DNA of 8,013 nt from SKPH01 sp051748565 (lineage in GTDB: Bacteria; Bacillota; Dethiobacteria; DTU022): positions 1 to 8,013 of the forward strand of contig JBNJHN010000075.1 of NCBI GenBank assembly GCA_051748565.1. The letters run 5' to 3'. Made by a program: the position numbers and the translations under genes. Positions 1 to 6,709 of the stretch are shown in pieces; the first letter of the stretch is position 1, and every line of letters begins with the position of its first letter. A model generated the notes under the pieces. That model saw only the letters and a program-made list of their open reading frames with translations, was not told where the DNA came from and did no database searches.

Positions 1-12
1 AGATCCTACCGG

Positions 13-42
13 TTGACGGAATTAGGATAATATTATTAATAT
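13..42 (+). promoter_or_regulatory. weak candidate promoter for korAB
   Basis: TTGACG (13-18) matches the -35 consensus at 5 of 6 positions. With an 18-bp spacer it is followed by TAATAT (37-42), only 4 of 6 for a -10 box. The surrounding 27-60 stretch is very AT-rich. Transcription would start near 50, leaving a leader of about 60 nt before the korA start. The window begins only 12 bases upstream, so the real promoter could lie further left. Confidence 0.3.
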
Positions 43-94
43 ATAACTGCAACATATTTAAGGCTATATCCGGAAACTCATATCATTTTTTGGT

Positions 95-101
95 AAGGAG
101 G
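95..101 (+). promoter_or_regulatory. ribosome binding site fixing the TTG start of korA
   Basis: A perfect AAGGAGG lies 7 nt before the TTG at 109. No ATG or GTG follows at suitable spacing, and the protein read from the TTG enters the expected family N-terminus within ten residues. This site is the reason for accepting a TTG start. Confidence 0.85.
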
Positions 102-108
102 CGATAGC

Positions 109-1848
109 TTGGCAGATTCTCATGATTATTCTATAAAAATCGGTGGTGAAGCAGGCCAGGGAATTAACACTATCGGTGATATTCTCTCAAAGGCCTTTGC
201 CGGTCAGGGGCTTCATTTATATGCCTACCAGGATTATTACTCCCGGGTGCGGGGCGGCCATAACTTTTACCAGATCCGGGTTGCTTCTTTTCCGTTGTAT
301 TCATTTAGTGATCAGTTAGAAGTCTTAATAGCCTTAGATGAGGCTTCATTGGATTTACATTCAGATGAAATGAAACCCCATGGTGTAATCATCTATGACC
401 AGGATAATATTAAGCGTACAGAGAAAATTCCCAATTCATTGGCTTTGCCAATGGCCAAGCTGGGTAAGGAACATGGTGGAAAATCTTTAATGGGTAATAC
501 AGTTGCAGCTGGATCAGTCTGGAAAATTATGGGTGGAGAACACGAAATCCTTGAAAATGCGTTGAGCAAATTGTTTCAAAAAAAAGGCAGCGAAGTAGCA
601 GATGCCAATATAAAAGCAGCCCGCGCCGGCGCAGACTATGCAAAAAATAATTTTAAGGACAGATCTGCTTTTAATATAGAAAAAGCAGATAATACCGGTA
701 GCATTTTATTGACTGGTAATGAAGCTATCGCTCTGGGTGCTATGGCAGCCGGCTGTCGTTTTCTTAGCTCTTATCCGATGACTCCGGCCAGTGGAGTGAT
801 GCAGTATATGGCCCGCCAGGCGAGATCTTTGCCATTGGCTTTTGAACAGGCTGAAGATGAGATTGCAGCCATAAATATGTCTATCGGTGCGGCAAACGCC
901 GGTTTGCGTTCCATGGTTGCCACATCAGGTAGCGGATTTTCATTAATGGTGGAAGGTCTTTCCTTCGCCGGCAGCAGTGAAACACCTCTGGTTATTTTAC
1001 TCGGCCAGCGCCCGGGTCCTGCGACAGGAATGGCTACCCGGACCGAACAGGGTGACCTTTTATTCAGCCTGTATGCCGGAAATGGGGAATTCCCCCGCGC
1101 AATATTTGCTCCGGTCACTGCCGAGAGCGCTTTTTGGACGACTGTTCATGCTTTTAACGTGGCAGAAAAGTACCAGGTGCCGGTTTTCATATTGAGTGAT
1201 CAACACCTGGCAGATTCATCTTATACTATAAAGCCTTTTGATTTAGGCGATGTCTCAATTGAACGCGGGAATATTATGGATGCGGCAGAATTAAATCAGA
1301 TAAGGGAATACAACAGGTATCAAATTACTGATTCCGGTATTTCACCAAGGGCATTTCCCGGACAGAGTAAGCACTGTGTAGTTGTCACCGGGAATGAGCA
1401 TAAAGAAAGTGGTTACTCCACTGAAGATCCGGAAATACGCAGTCAAATGGTAGATAAAAGAATGCGAAAGTTAGTGAGCCTGGCGGAAGATATTAAACCA
1501 CCTCTAAGTTACGGCCTATCAAAACCAGAAACCTTACTGCTAACCTGGGGTTCATCATATGGGGCATGCCGGGAAGCGGTGGATATTGCAAATAAAGAAG
1601 GTGAAAAATTGCAGGTTGTGTACTTACCACAGTTATGGCCGTTTCCAAAAAACCAGGTTCTTGAATTGATAAACCAGTCAAAGCGGGTGGTAACAGTGGA
1701 AATGAATGCAACCGGGCAGTTGGGCCGGATGATTAGGAGTGAAACTGGCGTACAAACCGATCAGGTTGTACTAAAATACGATGGGCGGCCAATGAATGCA
1801 AGCTATGTGTTGGCGTCATTTGCGAAAGGAGGAGCATCCCCATGGTAG
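109..1848 (+). CDS. korA: 2-oxoacid:ferredoxin oxidoreductase, fused gamma-alpha subunit (KorA)
   Basis: Large subunit of a thiamine-diphosphate, CoA-dependent 2-oxoacid:ferredoxin oxidoreductase, probably acting on 2-oxoglutarate (2-oxoglutarate + CoA + oxidised ferredoxin to succinyl-CoA + CO2 + reduced ferredoxin, reversible, cytoplasmic). The 579 residues show the fused order typical of two-subunit enzymes. A gamma domain (about 8-185) opens with IGGEAGQG at 11-18. The alpha domain (from about 197) carries YPMTPAS at 222-228, a variant of the YPITP motif that lies near the cofactor and substrate, then a conserved RTEQGD stretch at 311-316. The C-terminal domain runs from about 470 to 570. 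The start is TTG with AAGGAGG 7 nt upstream. The end overlaps korB by 7 nt, and the korB ribosome binding site lies inside this gene, so the two are co-translated. Substrate choice (2-oxoglutarate, pyruvate or another 2-oxoacid) cannot be fixed from sequence; the neighbouring TCA-type genes favour 2-oxoglutarate. Confidence 0.9.
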   Translation: MADSHDYSIKIGGEAGQGINTIGDILSKAFAGQGLHLYAYQDYYSRVRGGHNFYQIRVASFPLYSFSDQLEVLIALDEASLDLHSDEMKPHGVIIYDQDNIKRTEKIPNSLALPMAKLGKEHGGKSLMGNTVAAGSVWKIMGGEHEILENALSKLFQKKGSEVADANIKAARAGADYAKNNFKDRSAFNIEKADNTGSILLTGNEAIALGAMAAGCRFLSSYPMTPASGVMQYMARQARSLPLAFEQAEDEIAAINMSIGAANAGLRSMVATSGSGFSLMVEGLSFAGSSETPLVILLGQRPGPATGMATRTEQGDLLFSLYAGNGEFPRAIFAPVTAESAFWTTVHAFNVAEKYQVPVFILSDQHLADSSYTIKPFDLGDVSIERGNIMDAAELNQIREYNRYQITDSGISPRAFPGQSKHCVVVTGNEHKESGYSTEDPEIRSQMVDKRMRKLVSLAEDIKPPLSYGLSKPETLLLTWGSSYGACREAVDIANKEGEKLQVVYLPQLWPFPKNQVLELINQSKRVVTVEMNATGQLGRMIRSETGVQTDQVVLKYDGRPMNASYVLASFAKGGASPW

Positions 1849-2708
1849 TAAATGCCGAAGATTACGATTTGGATCGAGAGAATACCTGGTGCCCCGGTTG
1901 CGGCAACTTTCCTATATTGGAAGTTTTAAAAAACACATTAGCCAAATTGGGATTATCACCCCACCAGGTGTTGGTAGTATCCGGTATAGGTCAGGCCGGC
2001 AAATTGGCTCAGCATTTCCGCACCAACACAATGCATGTGCTGCATGGGCGGACATTGCCGGTAGCCACCGGGGCAAGCCTGGCCACAGACAGGTTAAAGA
2101 TAATCACCGTGGGAGGAGATGGCGATGGATATGCTGAAGGCGGAAATCATTTAATTCATGCTGCCAGGCGAAATATAGACGTCACCTGCATGATTCATAA
2201 TAACATGATTTACGGATTAACCAAGGGACAGGCTTCACCCACCAGTGGGCAGGGTGCACAAACACCTACAACTCCCAATGGCAACCCACTTGCCGGTCTG
2301 AACCCGATCCTGTTTTTGTTAGGGTTGCGGGCAAGTTTTGTAGCCAGATCTTTTGCCGGCGACAAAGAGCAACTGGGTAAAATTTTAGAAAAAGCTATTA
2401 ATAAACCGGGGTTTGCATTTGTTGATATTTTACAACCATGCCCCAGTTTTAATAAGGTGAATACATTCAAATGGTTTCGGGATCGGGTATATGACATAAA
2501 TGAAGAGGGCCATAGCCCCGTTAACCTGGTCAAAGCTTTTGAACTGGCCCAGGAATGGGGAGACCGGATTCCCACCGGTATTTTCTTCGATGATCAGGAA
2601 CAGCGCCCGGGGTTTCGGGAGGCATTAATGGGCGAAAATTACCAGCCTCTGGCAGAAGCCGAGCTTAATCCGCTGGATATTAAAGAAATAATGGAAGCGT
2701 ATGGTTAA
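1842..2708 (+). CDS. korB: 2-oxoacid:ferredoxin oxidoreductase, beta subunit (KorB)
   Basis: Thiamine-diphosphate-binding beta subunit, partner of the preceding KorA; 288 residues, normal for the family. CPGCGN at 17-22 holds the first two cluster cysteines. The ThDP/Mg motif starts with GDGD at 92-95 and ends in NNMIYGLTKGQ at 120-130. QPCPSFN at 198-204 provides a later conserved cysteine (C200). The position usually read as GIGC in this family is GIGQ here (Q51, codon CAG at 1992-1994), so one of the four expected [4Fe-4S] ligands is missing; C116 is the only other nearby cysteine. ATG start with AAAGGAGG at 1825-1832, 9 nt upstream. No separate ferredoxin-like delta subunit follows: the next gene is on the other strand and begins at the very next base. 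This is therefore a two-subunit enzyme that must pass electrons to a free ferredoxin. Confidence 0.9.
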   Translation: MVVNAEDYDLDRENTWCPGCGNFPILEVLKNTLAKLGLSPHQVLVVSGIGQAGKLAQHFRTNTMHVLHGRTLPVATGASLATDRLKIITVGGDGDGYAEGGNHLIHAARRNIDVTCMIHNNMIYGLTKGQASPTSGQGAQTPTTPNGNPLAGLNPILFLLGLRASFVARSFAGDKEQLGKILEKAINKPGFAFVDILQPCPSFNKVNTFKWFRDRVYDINEEGHSPVNLVKAFELAQEWGDRIPTGIFFDDQEQRPGFREALMGENYQPLAEAELNPLDIKEIMEAYG

Positions 2709-4079
2709 CTAAGATTCATCTTGATAGATATTTTTAAAGATCAACTTTGCCTGCTCTTTAGTAATAATTTTCTTCTGAATGGCCATTTCAGGAACAGGTA
2801 TGCCTTTCTTCAGAGATTCCTGCGCCAGTTTCGCCGCCCTGTCATACCCTATCTCAGTTGCCAGTAAGGTTGCCAGTGAAGGGTTTAATAAAAGTGAATC
2901 TCTGCATCTCTTTTCATCAACCTCCAGCCCTTCTATACATAATCTTTGAAAATCGGGCAGATAATTAATCAGTAAGTCCAGGGATTCCAGTATTACATGG
3001 GTCATAACAGGAGTCATAACATTCAGCTCCAGCTGGCCGGCCTGGGAGGCCTCATTAACTGTAGTATGGTTTCCAATTACCCTGAAACAGATCATATTCA
3101 GGCATTCTGCCATCACCGGGTTCACTTTGCCGGGCATTATCGATGATCCGGGTTGTACTGCAGGTAGTTTTATTTCTGCGATCCCTGCTCTAGGGCCTGA
3201 ATTTAGCAACCGCAAATCATTAGCAATACGGTTCAGCTCTCTTGCCAGGACATCCAGGTAACCGGAGAAAACCGACAGCCCAAACCTGCTTTGTAAAGAT
3301 TCGAAAGAATTCCCGGGCTTTCGCAATGATAGCACAGTAAGTTCTGAAAGTTGTTCTAAAGCAATGTCACTAAATCCTTCCGGTGTATTAGCACCACTGC
3401 CGACTGCAGCAGAACCAAGCGGCACCTCGAGTAATATATCTCTTCCCTGTCTGAGTAGATCCGCACAGCGCTCTACAGATGATGCATAGGCACCGAATTC
3501 ATCACCAAAAGTTAGAGGAATTGCATCCATCAAATGCGTTCTACCTGACTTAATAGTTTCTGAGAATTGTAAACTCTTTGCTTGAAAAGCTTTCGCCAGG
3601 TTATTTAATACTATTAAAAGCCGATCAGCTTTCCAGATGACAGCTATATGGGATGCAGTGGGAAAGGTGTCATTAGTTGATTGTGACATATTGACGTGAT
3701 CGTTTGGATGAATATAGCTGTAATCCCCTTTGGGCAATCCCCGGATCTCTGCTGATAAATTGGCCACCACTTCATTCACATTCATATTAAAAGAAGTTCC
3801 GGCACCCGCCTGGTAAAGATCAACTTTGAATTGTTCCATCATTTTTTCAGCAAGATCGCAGGCTTCAATAATCAGATATTTTTTATTTTGTTCAAGCTTG
3901 CCGCAATCGGCATTCGCAATGGCGCACGCTTTTTTCAGCAACAAGTAGGCCTCGATCAAATCGACAGGGAATGTTCTTCCGCTGGCTCTAAAATTATTGA
4001 GCGCCCTCTGGGTTTGTGCACCGTAGTAAGCTTTTTTCGGCACTTCGACTTCACCCAGGGAGTCTTTTTCTTTTCTCAT
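2709..4079 (-). CDS. class II fumarase / aspartase family lyase
   Basis: Member of the fumarase/aspartase superfamily, 456 residues (usual about 460-470). It either hydrates fumarate to malate or deaminates aspartate to fumarate. The family active-site segments are present: GAGTS at 92-96, SQSTND at 132-137, GRTH at 179-182, and the flexible signature loop GSSIMPGKVN at 311-320 with the candidate catalytic serine. The sequence is a mosaic. GAGTS, STND and the stretch VIGNHTTV followed by AGQLELNVM (334-354) resemble aspartases. GRTH, FPTASHI and GYDRAAK fit fumarases, though some aspartases also have GRTH. Being third in an operon with sdhA and sdhB favours fumarase, but both products feed fumarate to the same complex, so no symbol is assigned. 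ATG start overlaps the sdhB stop by 4 nt (ATGA). The upstream site is a weak G-rich GTGGGGTGG at 4087-4095, suggesting translational coupling. Its TAG stop touches the korB TAA stop with no gap. Confidence 0.85.
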   Translation of the reverse strand: MRKEKDSLGEVEVPKKAYYGAQTQRALNNFRASGRTFPVDLIEAYLLLKKACAIANADCGKLEQNKKYLIIEACDLAEKMMEQFKVDLYQAGAGTSFNMNVNEVVANLSAEIRGLPKGDYSYIHPNDHVNMSQSTNDTFPTASHIAVIWKADRLLIVLNNLAKAFQAKSLQFSETIKSGRTHLMDAIPLTFGDEFGAYASSVERCADLLRQGRDILLEVPLGSAAVGSGANTPEGFSDIALEQLSELTVLSLRKPGNSFESLQSRFGLSVFSGYLDVLARELNRIANDLRLLNSGPRAGIAEIKLPAVQPGSSIMPGKVNPVMAECLNMICFRVIGNHTTVNEASQAGQLELNVMTPVMTHVILESLDLLINYLPDFQRLCIEGLEVDEKRCRDSLLLNPSLATLLATEIGYDRAAKLAQESLKKGIPVPEMAIQKKIITKEQAKLIFKNIYQDES

Positions 4080-4813
4080 TTTCTATCCACCCCACTTTTC
4101 AGCTCTTTTCGTGCTTTACCTATAGCTATATTAGGTGGAACTCCCTTGGGACATACTTCCTTACATTTTGTATGGAAGTCACAAGCCCACCAACCGTTAT
4201 CTCTGTCAGCAAATGATAGTCGTTTAATATTATTTGATTCTCTTGGATCGAGATGAAAGCGGAACAGCTTCGCCAGGGCAGCAGGACCTGGATAACCTTC
4301 CACATCGCCAATAACAGGACAAGCAGTCCAACAAAGTGCGCATAATATGCAGTTGGTATACTTTTCAAGCTCCCTCTTGTCTTCATTCTCCATCAGAAAT
4401 TCTTTTTCAGGTGGGTTTTTATTAATCTTCAAGACCGGTTCAAGCTGCCTGTATTCCCGGAAAAAAGGTTCCCAGTCTACAATTAAATCTTTGATCACCG
4501 GAAGTTTGGGGATAGGCTCTATAAGTATACTGCCATCAGGTACCTTTTTCCCATCAGATAAAGTAACCTGGTCGTCACCACCCAGATTTTTTACTCTTGA
4601 TACAGGTGTCTTGCAGGCAAGAACCGGAATACCATTGACCAAAACTGCACAGCTTCCGCAAACTGCTCCACGGCAGGAATACCGAAAAGTCAGAGTTGGA
4701 TCGATATCTTCCTGTATCTGGAAAAGCAGGTCAAGCACAGTTATCCCATTTATAACCTCAACATTATATTCAACATATCTTTCGCCTTTACCCCTGGATA
4801 CCCGTATGATCAT
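4076..4813 (-). CDS. sdhB: succinate dehydrogenase/fumarate reductase iron-sulfur subunit
   Basis: Iron-sulfur electron-transfer subunit of a complex II type enzyme, 245 residues from the ATG. Residue numbers here count from an alternative TTG one codon upstream. The N-terminal ferredoxin domain has [2Fe-2S] ligands C48, C53, C56 and C68. The C-terminal domain has C156, C159, C162, C166 and C212, C218, C222. By analogy with E. coli SdhB these form a [4Fe-4S] cluster (C156, C159, C162, C222) and a [3Fe-4S] cluster (C166, C212, C218); the 6- and 4-residue spacings match. CPKGVPP at 222-228 is typical of the family. All ligands are intact, including those that normally face quinone, yet no membrane anchor gene is adjacent. 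The sdhA stop TGA overlaps the ATG by one base. There is no extra cysteine-rich CCG domain of the kind found in thiol:fumarate reductase B subunits. Confidence 0.92.
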   Translation of the reverse strand: MIIRVSRGKGERYVEYNVEVINGITVLDLLFQIQEDIDPTLTFRYSCRGAVCGSCAVLVNGIPVLACKTPVSRVKNLGGDDQVTLSDGKKVPDGSILIEPIPKLPVIKDLIVDWEPFFREYRQLEPVLKINKNPPEKEFLMENEDKRELEKYTNCILCALCWTACPVIGDVEGYPGPAALAKLFRFHLDPRESNNIKRLSFADRDNGWWACDFHTKCKEVCPKGVPPNIAIGKARKELKSGVDRK

Positions 4814-6516
4814 CAATAACCTTCCTCCTTTACAGGAAACAATCCAAACTTAACCGGGGGAAATTCTAAAGATGGTCTCTTTCCATCAACTTTTTTAATA
4901 ATTGTATGTTTTAGATATTGATCATTGTTGTGATCCGGGAAATCTTTCCTGGAATGCGACCCCCTGCTTTCTTTCCTCTCGATAGCCGATATTGCAACAG
5001 TTTCCGCAATATCAAGCATGTATTCCAGTTCCAATATCCTGAGCAAAGCCTGGTTAAATATCTTTCCCCGGTCTTTTAAGCTTATATGCTCAAATCTTTT
5101 TTTTAGATCATATAAATTGTCCAACCCTTCCTGCATATATTCTTCATCCCTGAAAATGCCAAATTTATCAAACATAATTTTTCTCAGGTCGCGCATTAGT
5201 GATGCAAAATCCTCTCCTTCTCCTGAAAAAAATCCTTTCAATCTGGTATTTTCCCGATCCAAACTCTCTTTAACAACAGTAATATTTGAATTTATTTTAG
5301 CTTCTTCAGATGCACTTCTCCCAACAATTTTACCGAAAACCAGAGCCTCCAAAAGCGAATTTCCTCCCAACCTGTTTGCGCCGTGAACGGAGACACAGGC
5401 ACACTCACCTACTGCATAAAGTCCCGCCAGGGCAGTTTTTCCAGTAAGATCCACATCAATGCCACCCATTGAATAATGCTGGCCCGGCTGCACCGGAATT
5501 GGATCTTTTGCAGGGTCAAGATCCGCAAAATCCATTGCTATTTGCCTGATACCAGGTAAGCGTTCATTGATTTTTTCAGCTCCTAAATGTCTCAGATCGA
5601 GGTAAACATATTGGTCTTCAAACCCCCGTCCTGCTTCTATCTCTTTCATGATAGAGCGGGCGACAATATCCCTGGGAGCAAGCTCTTTTGCCTTAGGGGC
5701 ATATTTTGACATAAACCTGTCGCCTTCAGAGTTTATCAAATAAGCACCTTCGCCCCTGGCTCCTTCAGTAATCAGGATATTGGACCCGTAAAGAGTAGTA
5801 GGGTGAAACTGGACGAACTCCATATCTTTCAACGCCGCCCCGCAGCGATATGCCAGGGCCTGCCCATCGGCAGTGTTGATCAGAGAATTGGTTGAACGAT
5901 TATAAATCCTTCCATGCCCACCGGTAGCCATGATCAGCACATTAGAATCAAAACCATGCAATTCCCCATTTATGATATCTATGGCGATACAACCGCTGCA
6001 AGTGTTTCCATCGACAATAAGAGAAGTCACGAAATATTCGTTATAAAATTTAATGCCCCTGGAAATTGCCTGTTCAAAAAGGGTGTTCAGTAAGTTATGT
6101 CCTGTCCTGTCAGCAGCATAGCATGTCCTGGGCACACCGGCTCCACCAAAAGGCCTCTGGGCCAGTTTTCCTTCATCGTCTCTTGAAAATACAGTCCCCC
6201 AGTGTTCAAGTTCTACCACCGCACCGGGAGCTTCTCTGCATAATATTTCTACCGCATCTTGATCAGCCAGATAAACAGAACCTTTAATGGTGTCAAAAGC
6301 ATGATCCTCCCAGGTGTCATGCTCCGATCCTGGAGAATTGCCAAGCGCAGCATTAATACCTCCCTGGGCGGCAACAGAGTGAGAACGAAGTGGGTGCACT
6401 TTAGATAACACTGCAGTATCTGCACCATTATCACAGGCTGCTATAGCAGCTCTGAGTCCCGCCAACCCGCCGCCTACAACTAATACATTGTGTTTATGAA
6501 ATTTATTCCCATTCAC
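4813..6516 (-). CDS. sdhA: succinate dehydrogenase/fumarate reductase flavoprotein subunit
   Basis: FAD-binding catalytic subunit that interconverts succinate and fumarate; 567 residues, slightly shorter than E. coli SdhA. The Rossmann motif GGGLAGLRAA spans 15-24. SHSVAAQGG at 45-53 contains H46, the position that binds FAD covalently in complex II. Q51 is the residue found in succinate dehydrogenases, where E. coli FrdA has glutamate. Substrate and proton-shuttle residues are visible as HPTT (238-241), TEGARGEG (250-257), R282 in APRDIVARS, H347 in QHYSMGG and R382 in NRLGGNSLLE. The C-terminal helical and capping region runs from about 420 to 567. The start is GTG at 6516-6514, with AAAGGGG (6531-6525) 8 nt upstream. 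It is first in the operon sdhA-sdhB-lyase. No sdhC or sdhD precedes it: upstream lies only the divergent promoter region. Sequence favours the SdhA class, but direction in vivo is open. Confidence 0.93.
   Translation of the reverse strand: MNGNKFHKHNVLVVGGGLAGLRAAIAACDNGADTAVLSKVHPLRSHSVAAQGGINAALGNSPGSEHDTWEDHAFDTIKGSVYLADQDAVEILCREAPGAVVELEHWGTVFSRDDEGKLAQRPFGGAGVPRTCYAADRTGHNLLNTLFEQAISRGIKFYNEYFVTSLIVDGNTCSGCIAIDIINGELHGFDSNVLIMATGGHGRIYNRSTNSLINTADGQALAYRCGAALKDMEFVQFHPTTLYGSNILITEGARGEGAYLINSEGDRFMSKYAPKAKELAPRDIVARSIMKEIEAGRGFEDQYVYLDLRHLGAEKINERLPGIRQIAMDFADLDPAKDPIPVQPGQHYSMGGIDVDLTGKTALAGLYAVGECACVSVHGANRLGGNSLLEALVFGKIVGRSASEEAKINSNITVVKESLDRENTRLKGFFSGEGEDFASLMRDLRKIMFDKFGIFRDEEYMQEGLDNLYDLKKRFEHISLKDRGKIFNQALLRILELEYMLDIAETVAISAIERKESRGSHSRKDFPDHNNDQYLKHTIIKKVDGKRPSLEFPPVKFGLFPVKEEGY
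4824..4830 (-). promoter_or_regulatory. ribosome binding site of sdhB, start ambiguous
   Basis: On the minus strand this reads AAGGAGG and lies inside the end of sdhA. Two start codons follow back to back: TTG at 4816-4814 (spacing 7) and ATG at 4813-4811 (spacing 10). ATG is preferred as the commoner codon in the classic TGATG arrangement, but the TTG spacing is better, so the N-terminus could be one residue longer. Confidence 0.75.
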
Positions 6517-6544
6517 CTAACCAGCCCCTTTAAGCAACGGTAAT

Positions 6545-6573
6545 ATTAGTTATTTTAAACCAAAATTCGACAA
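6545..6573 (-). promoter_or_regulatory. weak candidate promoter for the sdhA operon
   Basis: On the minus strand TTGTCG (6573-6568, 4 of 6) is followed after 17 bp by ACTAAT (6550-6545, 4 of 6). It would start transcription near 6538, about 20 nt before the GTG start. Its -35 box would overlap the -35 of the rightward promoter, making the two back to back. Both boxes are imperfect, so this is only a candidate. Confidence 0.25.
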
Positions 6574-6596
6574 GCAGAGGTGACATCCTCTATAAT
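6567..6596 (+). promoter_or_regulatory. sigma-A type promoter for the MORN-ABC operon
   Basis: TCGACA (6567-6572, 5 of 6 to TTGACA) and a perfect TATAAT (6591-6596) are separated by 18 bp. This is the best promoter match I found in the window. Transcription would begin about 6603, giving a leader of roughly 105 nt before the ATG at 6710. The -10 box lies inside a perfect palindrome, so the promoter is probably repressible. Confidence 0.7.
6576..6591. promoter_or_regulatory. short dyad in the promoter spacer
   Basis: AGAGG (6576-6580) and CCTCT (6587-6591) form a 5-bp inverted repeat around a 6-nt centre, lying between the -35 and -10 boxes and sharing CTCT with the palindrome to its right. 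It may extend the operator, but 5-bp arms are easily found by chance. Confidence 0.3.
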
Positions 6597-6602
6597 ATAG
6601 AG
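6588..6602. promoter_or_regulatory. perfect 15-bp palindrome over the -10 box, candidate operator
   Basis: CTCTATAATATAGAG has arms CTCTATA and TATAGAG around a single central A, with no mismatch. It fully contains the TATAAT -10 hexamer, so a dimeric regulator bound here would block RNA polymerase. Many bacterial ABC-2 exporter operons are controlled by small GntR- or PadR-type repressors with operators of this size; no such regulator gene is in the window, so the link is inference. Because it is symmetric it also offers -10-like TATATT on the other strand. Confidence 0.55.
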
Positions 6603-6662
6603 AACATTATGAACAAAAGCTAAGTGTCTGTATATAAATAAACACAACCAGTTATTAATAAT

Positions 6663-6690
6663 ACCCGTTCAGGTGCAGCCCTGACCGGTT
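6663..6690 (+). promoter_or_regulatory. leader hairpin upstream of the MORN-ABC gene
   Basis: ACCCGTTCAGG (6663-6673) can pair with CCTGACCGGTT (6680-6690) across a 6-nt loop, with 9 of 11 positions Watson-Crick and two mismatches. It ends four bases before the AAGGGGAG ribosome binding site (6695-6702). No T-run follows, so it is not an intrinsic terminator. It could modulate translation or mRNA stability. No riboswitch class is recognised. Confidence 0.4.
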
Positions 6691-6709
6691 AAATAAGGGG
6701 AGTTCCAGG

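Noticed and set aside
437..453. CATTGGC-TTT-GCCAATG inverted repeat inside korA.
   Set aside because: Seven-bp arms with short loops are expected a few times by chance in 8 kb, and it lies mid-gene without other signals.
578..587. Run of eight A followed by GG inside korA, a possible slippage or programmed frameshift site.
   Set aside because: The zero frame continues through a complete alpha domain, and no conserved product would result from shifting here; treated as an ordinary lysine-lysine stretch.
1796..2137. Open frame on the plus strand across the korA-korB junction.
   Set aside because: It lies in another frame over two well-supported genes, has no family features, and is a shadow of korB.
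2711..2735. AAGA-TTCA-TCTT stem followed by an ATATTTTTA stretch after korB, considered as a terminator.
   Set aside because: The stem is only 4 bp and AT-rich; too weak for an intrinsic terminator.
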